Shown here: positions 1 through 12,900 of the stretch, piece by piece | How positions within the stretch are numbered: the first letter of the stretch is position 1 | Layout: each line of letters starts with the position of its first letter | Notes under the pieces: model-generated | What the model saw: the letters and a program-made list of their open reading frames with translations, nothing else | What the model was told of the DNA's origin: nothing | Databases searched by the model: none | Source: Ceriagrion tenellum | Taxonomy: Eukaryota; Arthropoda; Insecta; Odonata; Coenagrionidae | Direction: 5' to 3' | Assembly (NCBI GenBank): GCA_963169105.1 | Contig: OY720642.1 | Location: forward strand, 77,912,716-77,976,715 | DNA length: 64,000 nucleotides | Program-made: the position numbers and the translations under genes

Positions 1-1047
1 ACTATCCTCCCAAAAGCCTTGCATAAAAATGCAGACAACATAGTAAATACAAGATAGTAGTAAACGAAAGGTGTGAGTACAATATACATGATTAAGTTAA
101 TTTTAGGGATTTCAAGACATTCACTGACAGAATGAATGATTACATATTTTAAAACATTTTCACTCCAGTCTAAAATTAGAATGTGGGCCGAGACATTCTC
201 ATGCACTCCAGGATCAAGTTATACCACAGGTTATACTTCATTGTATCAATTGCTTGATAAAATTGAATTTAGAAAAAATTTAAGCATTTATACCACTGAG
301 TAGAGCATCCATTTAGAACTTGAATAATCATAAAAGACTGAAATACTTCTCATTTGGTCCAACAAGCAAATTTGATATCATCAGATAGTGTTGCTGATGA
401 GAAATGGCCGAAGAGAAATATTTGGCAAGAAGTCCAGCATTTTATCACCCATGTCCACTCCACCCCAGCCAGAGAGCTGGCTGGAACCTAAGTTGAACCT
501 ACACCACCTGGAGTGTACAACAGCCATGGTCATGCTGAGGTGAAAATTGGCTTTAAAGCAAGCTCTCAGTTACCTCAACATATCGTGTTCCAATCATAAT
601 GACAAAAATAAGTGGATCAAACCCTTGATATATGTATACATCCTAAATGCAGTCTCTTTAATTATTTTCTACTTGTTATTTAAAATGCTTTTCTTCATTC
701 AAAATTAATAGCATAATCCATTTATATCACCACTACAAATTCCACGCCTGTTGGTAATGTGTTTTTGACACTATTAGCCTAAATATTACTTTGCATACGT
801 ACACCTACCAACTCATTACTGATCTAACATTTCATATTCCCGCCACTTTCCATAAGAGGAAAGGTTATATTTAGATTTGTAATCTTTGCCCAATGCAATG
901 ATTTAATTATGGTGTAAGGTGTATGTCTATCATTCTCATATATCTAGAATGGAAATCAAACTCATCATACTAAAATTTTTCCCTTCATTTCCTACTTCCA
1001 ACTATTGTGCCTAACTTACCAGAATTTCTGGTGCATAATAGGCACAT
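1..1047. other. non-coding flank, no gene seen
   Basis: AT-rich sequence with no open frame or motif I can recognise. A short more GC-rich patch near 440-545 looks like a fragment of an old repeat, but I cannot place it in a family. Confidence 0.4.
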
Positions 1048-1895
1048 AGATGGGAACGTGGAATGTATGAACGCAACTGAAAGCTGGAAAACTGGATGAA
1101 GTGAAAGACCAGATAAGGAAGAAGGATATTGATATATTATGTCTATGTGAGACAAGGTGGGAAGGAATTGGAGATAATGGTCGATGTTTGATTATTTCGC
1201 TACAGCGATGAGTTCAGAGTAATTTATAGTGGTGGTGAGAAAAGAGGCAACAATAGAGTGGCAGTTATAACAAGAGGAAAATGGTAGAGTAATGTTTGCA
1301 ATACTTACCATGTCTGTGACTGGATAATGATGGTTAAAATAAACAGTATAACTGCGGACTTGGTAATAATTCAGACATATTTCCCAACATCAGGTCATGA
1401 CTTAGAAGTAGTGGAGAGACTGTATGAAGACATAGAAGAACTCTTAAAAATGACTAAAGAAGAAGGTAATGTTGCAATAAAGGGCGGTTTTAATGCAGTA
1501 GTGGGTTCCAATACAGGTAATAGGACAGTGGGGAACTATGGCTTAGGGGAAATAAATGAAAGAGGTGAAAATTTGGTTGATTTTTGCAATCGAAATGATA
1601 TGCTTATTACAAATACATTATTTGAAGTTCCACTTAAAAGAAGGTATACATGGGAGGCACCAAACAAAAGATGATTTCAATTTCATTATACATATACTAA
1701 TGAAGCAAAGGTACAGAAATCAGATAAAAACATGCCACACCTACCCAGGTCCAGACGTAGACAGTGAACATACACTAGTACTAGCCAAGTGCAAAATTAG
1801 TCTTAAAAGAACCAAGAGATCTGTCAATAAGAAATGGAGAGTAGAAGGATTGAAAGATGAAGTAACAAAGAGGGGTTTTGAACAAAGAACCTAGA
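1048..1895 (+). pseudogene. Non-LTR retrotransposon endonuclease remnant (RTE-like)
   Basis: Translated fragments follow the order of a non-LTR endonuclease/exonuclease/phosphatase (EEP) domain. A start resembling GTWNV is followed by KLDEV...IDILCLCETRW near 1090-1160, by a stretch giving VIIQTYFPTSGHD near 1363-1400, a degraded GGFNAVVGSNTGN where GDFNA is usual (about 1482-1520), and LVDFCNRNDMLITNTLF then YTWEAP (about 1570-1660). Stops and frameshifts interrupt it, including one at 1672, so it cannot encode a protein. This domain nicks target DNA in RTE/craniofacial-development-protein-2-like elements. No reverse transcriptase follows, so the copy is truncated on its 3' side. Confidence 0.8.
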
Positions 1896-2231
1896 AAATA
1901 GTTAATGAAAGTGACGAACGAATGAAGCGGATATTATATAATTTCCACCAAGTTTTGCCAAAATTAGTATCTTATAATACTGATATCTCTACTGTCCCTC
2001 TAATATTCCATTTAATCACTTTATTGAGTTAAAGTAAGAAGAGTAATTGGCAAAAAATGTGCCCATGCACTTCGAACTTCTGAGTATGTACCATGATGAA
2101 CATTGCATGACCAGACATGGATTTCCACTTTCTTCAGGGTTTCAGTTGAAAAAAATCAAATATCATTTAGCTTTACCGATAAACCTAAGTGATTAAGTGT
2201 CAACAATTATGGATATGAGCCCACTAGGGAG

Positions 2232-2446
2232 TAATTTTATTTTGCCGTTGATTAAGACCATCAGTTTGGGATTAAATATACAAAATACAGAAATGATCCA
2301 CATTAATTCTAACCATTGTCCATGTACCTTAAAAGCAATGACACACACTGCTCCATGATCATCCATGAAACTTTCAATGCAATCTTAAAGTAACTAGAAT
2401 TTTCAATTTGTACTTCTAACTAGACTTATCACTGAGGAATCACACA
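2232..2446. repeat. Dispersed repeat, copy 1
   Basis: About 210 bases beginning TTTTATTTTGCCGTTGATTA recur at 5441-5646 with small differences (short indels and substitutions, roughly nine bases in ten alike by eye). No coding potential. The two copies lie about 3.2 kb apart in direct orientation. Confidence 0.75.
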
Positions 2447-5238
2447 CCACTTGATGACCTGTTCTATCGAGGGAATACTAATGATAATGAATAAGAATAA
2501 TTGAACATAATGTCATTACCTAATGTGATTTTGAAATATGAAGTGAGTTATCAAAAGTTGACATATTTATTTTACTTATTCATGTCAAAAACCTTTCAAG
2601 GAAATAATCAGTTGCAATAAGAGTGAAAATGTTTTAGATTAAAAAATTGTACCTTTCTGTTAATGCTAATCATGAACTGGAAGGTTATTCAAAATGTGTA
2701 AAAATGTTTAGTACAGATTACAGATTTAATCTTCCCAAACACCTCATAATAACTCACAAATCCATAAAACTGTATTCATTAACTCTGATTTCAAATACAG
2801 AGTAACTAAATTTTGCAGCATACACATATACCTAAGACTTTTTAGAGACCTTTTACCAAATTATTGGCTACTTTTTTCTGCCAAATGGACAATTATTCCA
2901 TGCTCTACTTATTACAATACAACCGAAAGAATATCATAGAGGCAAGATGTTTAGACAGTTATAAGATGACGATGGACATTGAAAGAAAAAGAGAAAACAT
3001 GACTGATGAAACTTCACTTCATTATTTGTTTGTTACGGTACATGATTTAGAAATTGATTTGCACAAAAGATTTATAAATATATAGTTAGTTTCTAAATAG
3101 TTGAGTTTGCATTAGCACTAGCAACATCAAAGTTAAGGGCAAAACTACTACTAATTTATTCTTGCACCAAGATTAAATATCATTCATATAGTTTTAGAGA
3201 AAACATTACATAACATAAGCAGTCCATATCTCTTAGATACATGATATTGCAATTTACATTGCTATAATAATAAATTTCAACATTTCGGATTTCGGCAACA
3301 TGGCAACACCACAATGTCATTTCTCAAAATTCAATTAATTTTATGACCATGTGCATACTTAAGAATAAATTTATCAAAGGTTGACTGTCATGAAACTACT
3401 CTTTTAAATTATAAAATAAACTGCTTACCATGGACTTTTTTTTAAACCTTCTTCCATTATGTTGTGATCATTTGAATAAGAGGTTATGCATCAGATTAGC
3501 ACAATATCAATATCTTGGAGGCATTCATTAACTTTTAAGACACACTAATTATTGATACAAGAAATTATTATAACACTAAAGGCACTAAGGGCATGGATTA
3601 ATTTGAAATACAAATCAACAGCAAAACAAAATAAAATCTGGTACAAACATCCAAGGTAAGTGGAGGAGTAATTCTATGTCATTTTACAGCCAAAATTTTT
3701 GCTCATCTCATAGCTATCACAATCAAATGAAGGAATTACAGGCTTGAGGTAGTAAATGCTAATTTTTCTCCAGTCATAATAGACATTTCAAAAATTTGTT
3801 TTATTCAAATATTATTATTCAAGGAGTAGTATGAGGAGTTAAAAATATTTAGTAATGCTAATGGTGCAAAAAATTGTTTCTTGATTAGTTTTATCTAAAC
3901 ATACAATTTGGAAATTCCCTAAGTTTTACCATTTGGGGTTTTGACTTGATTTATGTTTCATACACCACACTGATAACACTTTCACAGACCAAGTTTTCCT
4001 ATGCAATTTTATAAAAATCGTACAACCAAAAGTAGTAAATTGATTTGTAAAAATAAAATTAAAAACATAATTTTTCTGACATAATCGATGCATAAGAACT
4101 TCATGATTTTTTTAAGTTTCTCACAAGCTCACAGCATAGCAAATTCCATGGAAAATGGCTCCTATTCTAAGGCAAATATCACAAAAAGTAGAACAGTTAG
4201 TGGATGAAGTTTGGTTCCATTAGAAAGATATTAATCTTTTTCATGAAGCCAACTTCACTTTTTTTCCAATTCAAATTCATTTTATAAGAAAAGATATCTT
4301 GTTCCAACTGTATTTAGGAGAATAAGTTGTGTGTTCACTTTAACGGTTCAAAGTAAAATAAAAAACCACACACAGAAGAAAATGGGAGTTTGAAAAGAAT
4401 AGCTAGGCATTCAGAAAAACAGGGACTCCATTCATGCAAAAATACGGTGATACAGATCATAATTTGGACGAGTACAGTGATTTTATAAATTTTGTTCAGT
4501 CAACAGACAGAGTTTTGGGCATGTTTGAGGTATTACAGGTATCCCTGGCTAAACACAAATTTGTTGAACACAATGTTCGCTAAAAGCCAATTGTGAACAT
4601 ATTCAAATCGCATAGCCTAATTTCCTGTTAGAACATAAATATTCACAAAATATGTAAATGCCATTGTAGTTCCATGATGAAGATATGATAGCTAGTGAAT
4701 AATAGCCAAGCCTTAAGCCCTCTTCACCTATTTGAAAGTCAGTGCATGACATTGAGGACGGAATGCAGTTTGATTTGAGCCAACCTTGATGGCTTCACAA
4801 GATTGTAGAGCTTTTACAGGCAAGGTAGTTGTATTTTCATTCACATCACCACGTTATTCTCATATATTTTTATTATAAGAAACCTATATCAACAGACGAC
4901 CAAAACATAGATAGGGATATTTTCATTCATTATTATTACCAGAACAGAATTGTCTCAGGCACGACTACCTGAAGTTTGTCTCGCATCGTAAAAATATAAG
5001 AATGACTTAGTTGTTCTAGATAACTTTATTGAAAGATAGCCTAGATTTTGATGTTCGAAACCTGAATAACTAAGTCAATCTCATCATTTACAATATTATT
5101 TACAGAAAATTAGTAGACAAACAAATATAGGTGGCACTGATTTTAGTGTAGATTGCACAGCGAATATAAAGGCTAACATGATTGGTCCACTGACAAGAAA
5201 TTCCACTGGGAGTTAGTAGCAAAGTCAATCCACATCAA
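2447..5238. other. intergenic or 3' flank of G9a, no gene seen
   Basis: AT-rich sequence with only short random open frames. No splice-bounded coding exon, RNA gene or recognisable transposon was found. It lies beyond the G9a stop codon in the direction of that gene's transcription. Confidence 0.4.
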
Positions 5239-5440
5239 TCATGAAATGTGGGAATAATAGCGCTCAGTGGGAATAATAGCGATCACGGTTGTGAACCAGC
5301 ATGCTGGTTCTACACCACATGATTTCAGTAAGCTATCATAATGGTGGAGATCCTCGACCATGAGCTTGATCAAGCATTCTGTGAAATGGGCTTTAGGCTT
5401 TCCCACCCCCCTGGTTATACCAAATGCCAATGAATTATAA

Positions 5441-5646
5441 AATTTTATTTTGCCGTTGATTAAGATCTTCAGTTTGGGATTAAATATACAAAATACAGAA
5501 AGAGACATGATCTACATTAATTCTAACCACTGTCCATGTTCCTTAAAAGCAATGATACACACTGCTCCATGATCATCCGTGAAACTTTCAATGCAATCTT
5601 AAAGTAGCTAGAATTTTAAACTTGTACTTCTAACTAGATTTATCAC
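5441..5646. repeat. Dispersed repeat, copy 2
   Basis: Direct-orientation partner of the repeat at 2232-2446, sharing the same start and the stretch ACACACTGCTCCATGATCAT. The sequence just to its left (5239-5440) is open for 89 codons on the minus strand, but this frame runs into the repeat and resembles nothing I know. Confidence 0.75.
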
Positions 5647-6733
5647 TTAGAGGTATCACAGCTTTTGTAGATATATAGACAGCTGACATTCCTACTAAGC
5701 GAGCAGTTAATAGGTGATTAATTTCTACTTTAAAGATAGTTCAACAAATAACTATCAATCACAATGCATTATAAAAATACAGTTTCAAAAAGTACTTTTT
5801 CAGTGATTTTCCAACATTGGTCTTAAACCAGGATAGACAGGTCTCTAATCACACACATACACTTTTTTTAAAAATCCTTATGACTGAAGTAAAACAATTA
5901 TTGCTGGATGAAATGAGTTACAAAAGATGATAGCCACCTGCACCAATTTCTATGGCACCAGTAATTATCTAACAATTTCATCACACTTATAATTCTAATA
6001 TGCAAACTCAACAAAATAAATACCACTAATGAGACTAATTCATTATCTTAGTAGCCAATTTCTCATAAGGTCATTTTGGAATCACATTCCTTACCATAAA
6101 ATATGAGAAGATTAGTTACATGCATGGACTATTTTACAACACTTATTTCATTACAACCACAAGTTTTTCATGGAAAAACTATAATTTCCAGGACAAATTA
6201 CTCAGAAATAAGATAACAACAATAGAAATTCAATAATAACTTAAAATATCAATTGCACAGACACCTGAGAAAAATAGGTGACAGGCAAAGTGATGTGAAT
6301 ATGTTTATGAAACCTATGAAAAGCAATTTTCTAGGAGTTCTCACCTGAGAAAACACAAATTTCATTTTCAATATCAAAATGAAATGTTAGAGATTGACTT
6401 ACGAATAGACTAAAAAATTGCTTGCATGCATATAATGCACATAAAACTATTCATTTCCCAAAAATGGAAGCAAAATTAAGGAGAAAAATTCTGAATAAAA
6501 TGATTTAAACTTCAAACCACACCACACCATGATGTGTTTCACATGATTACAAATTGAGGCCTACTGAACACAAGAATAATGAATCAATTCAAGATTCAAA
6601 TATTTTGTACAAATCAAGTTGATCACAAAGCATGTCATGGTTCACTGGCTGAATTACCTCACCACACAAAAAAAGCGCACCCTTGACAGCATACCACGGT
6701 GAGTTTTGAAAATTGGTGAACATTAAACAATGT
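5647..6733 (-). other. probable 3' UTR and downstream region of G9a
   Basis: Immediately downstream of the G9a stop codon on the minus strand. I found no convincing AATAAA close to the stop, so the transcript end is not placed. No other gene is visible. Confidence 0.35.
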
Positions 6734-6968
6734 TTAGGCTGAAGCTGATACAAATGAAGAGGATACATGTTGTCGCTGTAGTGCAGTAGCTGCAGCTGCA
6801 CCTAAACGAAGGTTGGATGTCACTGTCTCTTCTTCCATTGCAAGCCTTGCTCGATACATTTCCAGAGTATGGCCAATGGTGGCTTCAGAATAGCGGCAAT
6901 TATCTGAACCACAAGTACAAGTAAATGATTTGCACTTGATGATCCAAAATTTTTCACCATAATCAAAC
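6734..6968 (-). CDS. G9a: G9a exon 18 (post-SET, C-terminus)
   Basis: Residues 1431-1508. FDYGEKFW completes SET and contributes the catalytic Tyr. CTCGSDNC is the post-SET zinc motif. An Ala/Ser-rich tail of about 50 residues follows and ends at TAA (6734-6736). The tail after Cys1455 is longer than in most EHMTs. Confidence 0.95.
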
Positions 6969-9900
6969 CTGAGGAAGGAATTCAGATTCATTAACTGCCT
7001 GATAAAGGGAGCAAAAATTTTTAGAAAAACAAACTCTCTCTAATGTTCTGGTAAGGTAAATCAATACTTTCATGGCTGCATATCAGAGTACAGTGTGCTA
7101 AAATGGCCCAAGGTCATTTTAAAGTAGTTTTACATGTTACAGCTTTTGAATTGTCAATATCACCCTATTTACTTATCCTGCTTAGGTCAATTTTTCAAAC
7201 ACAGAATAAAAGTGAATGGATAAATAATAGATTTATTTAACATTTTGAAGGTATAGAAATAAATCTATACACCTTATTTCCTGGCCCAAAGGACGCACCA
7301 GCCAACACAAAGGAAAGCTGAACACTAAGTACACTACTGCAAGGAGCGAACAAATCATGTCACACTGCTGATGTAAGGACTAGATTGGGAGCCATTAGAG
7401 CCTAGGAGGCTACATGTTAAACTTTCTAGGCAAAGTTAATAGAAAAATTCAGATCAGTCAAGTTTCATTATACAACAGAGGATATTATTTTGATCCTTTG
7501 ATGACTATATATCCAGAACTGATAGAAAAAAATAAAACAGCTTTGTGGCAGAACTGATAGGTACAAAAATTCCTTCTTTTCATGTAATAATAGATGTTGG
7601 AACCTCAACTAAGTATGACACTGACATAAGATAAATCTATGCAGGCTGTTCAAAATATAATGGGAATTTTTGTAAAAAAATTATTTTGAAGTACTTAGAA
7701 CTTATTGGTCCTTTTGTCCTAATAAGTACTCTCCTTATCCAGAAATAAACTTATTCCAGGGTTGTTTCCACTGTGCCACACATTCCTGGAGTACTTCTTT
7801 GGGTATCACCACCCTTTCCCTAGCCGAATTCCCTTCAACATCATCAATGGCAACAAAACGGCATCTTTGAAGCAATGATTTTAAATAAGGTGATTTTTAA
7901 AAAGTGGCACTAAGGTAGTCCAGGAGAATAGGGAGGCTGACATCGTACAGTTATTTAATTTTTTGCACAAATTTCAGGAATATAAGGATGAGTGGCAGGC
8001 GTGTTGTCGTGGTTGAGGAAGGTCGTTCTGATTGGCTGCTTTCAAACTAGGAACAAAATTTGCTGCAACCCTATGCAGGTTGAAATTTTCAGTCAAAATT
8101 TTATATGACCCAATCAAGATTTAAAACTTTCCAGCAAGTTCTCTGTTAGTCTGGCAAAGGCTGGCCTGCAACAGATTCTCAATTTTCTGAGTGATACAGC
8201 CATCAATTGACATAGAAAGCCTTCCTGGTTGAGGATCGTCTTGATCTGACTGACGACCAATTGAGAATCAAGTAAACCTTCATAACATTGAATACGACAA
8301 AGATCAATGTCTTTGTAAGCCTTCTTCTAAGTTGATAATTTTTCCATAAAATATTTCCAAATTTACGCGCAGAATTTCATATAGCAATGTTGATCCCTGA
8401 TACTTGGGCATTGAAAAAATTTCCATGGTTGCTCAAACTGCTTGCACTCAAAGAAGTATATGACTGAGACTAAACAAGATTTAAACGAATGGAAAACCAT
8501 GGCTAATGGGGAGGAAGTGAAGAATGCAGTGCTGCCAACCAAATATCGCTAGAACTACCAGTTACCGAACGATAAAAGAACTCCTGTTACTTTTTGAATC
8601 ACCCATGTATGACATAAAATTCACTTCTCTCTGCCCCCTCTTTTCCCTATTCCAGCCTTTTCTCTGGTTGGTCTCCTAACAACTGCTGACATATGCCTCT
8701 GCGGAAGCTTGCAAGGTAGTATGTACATATATACTTGATGCAATGATTTTTCTGGTTAGATATTAGAAGAAATGAATTATAACTAACATTTGTAAATGTT
8801 AAAACAATAAGGAAGAAATAGGATTGCAAACTTCCAAAAATACAAGCTGTATTTATTTTATATTCATCATAAATTTAGTATCAGGCATTTAACCTTGTCG
8901 AAACTTACCCAAGTTCCTCATCAGGTAATATATCCCTGTTGGCAAAAAATGCAATTCGAGGAAAATGGGGATCTTGATGTTCCACAAACACTTTCACTGG
9001 TTGCAGATTTGGTGTGCACATGTGATTAATGAATCTGGCAACATTTCCATAGCGCCGTGCATCGATGCAATATGTTTCTCCATCCTACAAAATAAATATT
9101 AATGCATTAAAAATGTGCATATACAGCTGTATATATTACAATCAATAAAATGGAGGTCAGTCGGTCAAATGAAAAATATATTAACAAGAATTCAAAAGAA
9201 TTATTCTAATTAACGTAAGCACATAGCTTTTATAAATACAAATGATTGCATCATTTCAAATATTTATGCAACTCACAACTGCTACAATTTTAAACAACTA
9301 GGCAGGCACTTCATGCACCAGAGTTCCAGATATGCTCAATTATACCCCATCACAAAGATTGGATTGAATGAAAACATGAGGTCTAAGCACAAAGGAAAAT
9401 TTACGTTTTCACCCTATTCCCTTAAAAAAAATTTCTACCTATTCCCCAACTAGTCAGCATTAATTACTGCCCTAGTTTAAATTTTACAGTCTATTAAAAT
9501 AAGTCGATGTCAATAGGGTTATTACTTTTGATAAAAACACATGGCTTTCTTACTACTGAATTTAATTCATCCTTTTGTCTGCCAAATTATAATGATTAGG
9601 AGTGACAATTATAGCCTGTTAATAAGATTAAGTTTGTTAAAAAGACATACAGAGTTTAACAAGTGATCTCTGATTTATACCCTGAATCTGCACTTATAGA
9701 ACTTCTATACATCTCAGCCTGCACCTTGGGGTAATCAGCACCTTTGTGATACCATTATCAACGTCACCAGGAACACAACATCAAAAAAAGGGTGAATTAT
9801 TTATTTTCTAAACATAAAGGGTAATTCCAAATCATAAAAAATTAAAGATATCCAGAATAGAGTAGAAGTAACAACTTGTTACACAAAAAAATTGTCTAAT

Positions 9901-12900
9901 TTTTCAGCAAAGTTGACTCTAGAAAGAAAGTTTTTATCTTATAGCATAAGCATTTCAAAGACTGCTGAACGTGCACAGTGACCAAGGAAAACGAAAAAAA
10001 ACTCCTATAGAGTGACACATTCAACAATGACTTTGACAGTATATTATGGAGACGACATGCATTTATAGGTTATTTCCTTAAATGTCAAAAATACTCACCT
10101 TGTTGTCAAGATCGAACAAATATGAATCGTCTTCACGCTGATCAGCTTCTGAGTCTGAGATTATCTCTCCTATGTATCTACAAGTGAAAGAGAAATAAGT
10201 AACTATGAGAAGAACTATTATTTCTACATGTTTTCAATCTGGAAAAAAGAATCAACACAATTACTTTTAATAATATTCTCCTTCGCTAATACACACCATG
10301 TTTAGAATTTAAATTATTTCAAAAGCATGCTATTTTAAGCAAGAATCAGCACTCAGTTCCACAGTAGCTTGATGTATGGGCTGGAGTATGTCAACAAAGT
10401 TGCTTAACATATACCATTCACTCTGACTGAAATTTTCTATTTTACTGTTTTCAGCTAACTCAGCTGAAATTGGTTCTTTCTGCTCTAAAAGTCTTACAAA
10501 CATATTATATTCACTGTTCCATCTGGTGTCTATGTCCTGAATAAGTTTATGTACTGGCTTGCCCATACTCTTCCGTAAAATGCTTAATCTCTCCCTTGCT
10601 TGAGCACCCTTGCCTGTGCCGATAATGACCAACAATTATTCTCCCTTTTCGACAGATTTCACTGAATCCAGGTGTTGATTTTTTGGCATCATTTATTGCT
10701 AGTTGCATGGTATGGGCTAGACAAGATATTGGTATCCATTTTGTACCAAATACTGCTGCCATCATGTTTCTTGCATTGTCAGCCACTATATAAATTGGAA
10801 TTGAGGACCTTAAATTCCATTCCTCTAGTACTGATTTTAGCTTTTCAGACAAAGCTATCCCCGTATGCTGACCAGGAAAGTAGGAATTAGCAAGCATATA
10901 GTGTTTCATTGAAAAATCTTTTTTCATGAAATGATAAGTTAGAGAAATGTAGCTATCCTGAGCTCACGATGTCCAAATGTCAGTAGTTAAAGACAATGAA
11001 TCAAGTATACTGAATTCTTGTTCTAATTCTAGCCTAATTTCACATTTCCTTTTTCCATACATTTCTGGAATGATTTTTCTTGAAAAAACAGTCCTGGAAG
11101 GCATAACATACCTTGGTTCTAGTACCTGGACTACTTCTCTAAAACCCGAATCTTCTACACTCGAGTATGGTTGATAATCAATAGCCATCATCTTCCCAAT
11201 GCTTGATGTTATTAACGTCGACCTGTGGTGAGAAGCATCAATTTTCACAGGAATTAAAAATTCTGAGACAGATGTTTGCTGCTTCTTTGATGAATTCTTT
11301 CCTTGGGTGCATTTTTCTTTCTTTTCTTCTAAGTATTCAGAGTGCCTTGATGGATGTTTCTGTAAATGACGAATTAGGCTTGTCGTGCTGCCAGTTGGCG
11401 TTTTAAACCTTCCTTTGCAAGTATTGCAATCAGAATCGACAGAAGAACATTTTGTGAAATATTTCCAAATAGAAGAAACTTTTTCACTCATAATGAAAGG
11501 CAAGTTTTGAAGTTGAGGAAAATTAAAAAAATAAATTGTTACAGACAGTTGGAGGGCTCATGTGCAGCCTGCAATTAAATGAAACAGTCCGAGGTAGCAT
11601 TAAACATATTGGTAGACGAATTGGATGTTTTAATACAGTAAAAAGTAATTGTACGCAAAGTAGAATCCACATTCTTCTATCAATAATGCAGATACCAACG
11701 TTGCCACAGCTATCATTTTTACCATATGTTAAACATCAAACTGTTCACTGCATTTTCATCACAAACGATTCCTCACGTTTTCAATTAAAACACACCGATT
11801 TGAATACTTTTTCACTGAATCACGGCGTCATACTGGAAAACTAATTTCAACAGTGGATCCTTCTTCGCGAACGTTTACCACCTCTGTAAAATAGTCAAGT
11901 GATTACATAGATACAATTACCTGTGAAAATTACTGAGTAGGTGTCTGTCAAAACTGCTCAATTTGAACGAGTTGAACATTGTTCGACGCGGATTTGGTGT
12001 GGTTGTAACAGGTTGTAATAACTGTTAATAACATCAACAGCATAAGGGTGACAATTGAAATTCAAACTAAAGATAGTGATTAGTGCATACAGTGCATACT
12101 GTAGAAATCCATATCCATTAGCCCCATTACTGCTTGAATCTATCATATGGTAAGGACATGTTTTTGCTCTCCAGTTGAGCTACACAATGATTCAGTTAAG
12201 ATTTTCTCCCGTTTATAAAAATCTGTAATTTTATTATCTGCTTGTAAATGATTCGTATTTTCACATAGTGCGTAATCAGCTACTTCTGTGATGTAGTTAT
12301 AAATTTGCTGCAAAATAAATTTGGTGCATGAAATGGTACTGTCAATGTTAGTAAATAGTAGTTTTTATTTTACTTTCCATATATTTAACAAATGTGAACA
12401 CTCACATGAGTACTATTCTGTCTAGAAATTACATGCCAATTTACCAGCAACGATCACTGGTACGTGCATACCAGTTCTTGTTTCTCGGGCCTCAAAATAC
12501 GAAATATCTCTGTATTCCATTGTTAGAGATGATTCAGTTAACTGTAAATTATTTCCTCTTAGTACTCATTAATGTTTCGGCATGTTATAATACATGGAAC
12601 GGTTATTAGTAGGCATCGTAAGTTAATGGCATGGCACGAAAAATTAGCAGTGCTACCTTATGGAAGTAAACAATTCTCCATTACTGATCTAAGTACATTA
12701 ACCTATAGAACAGAATTAAATTTGTATAAATTGTCCACAATAAATATTCACCAACATTTAAAAAATCCAATGATTATAATTAAATATACTATTTTTTCAA
12801 CTAATTTAAAACCTATCGACTTGACTCGAGCATTTTAAAAATGCTCGAGCTGAGTCAAGTTCCTTTCTTAAACTCGACTCGACTTGACTCAAATTTCAAG

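Noticed and set aside
2864..3085. 73-codon plus-strand ORF
   Set aside because: No motif, no splice context and AT-rich codon use. Consistent with chance.
5239..5508. 89-codon minus-strand ORF
   Set aside because: Runs into the 210-base non-coding repeat and shows no family resemblance.
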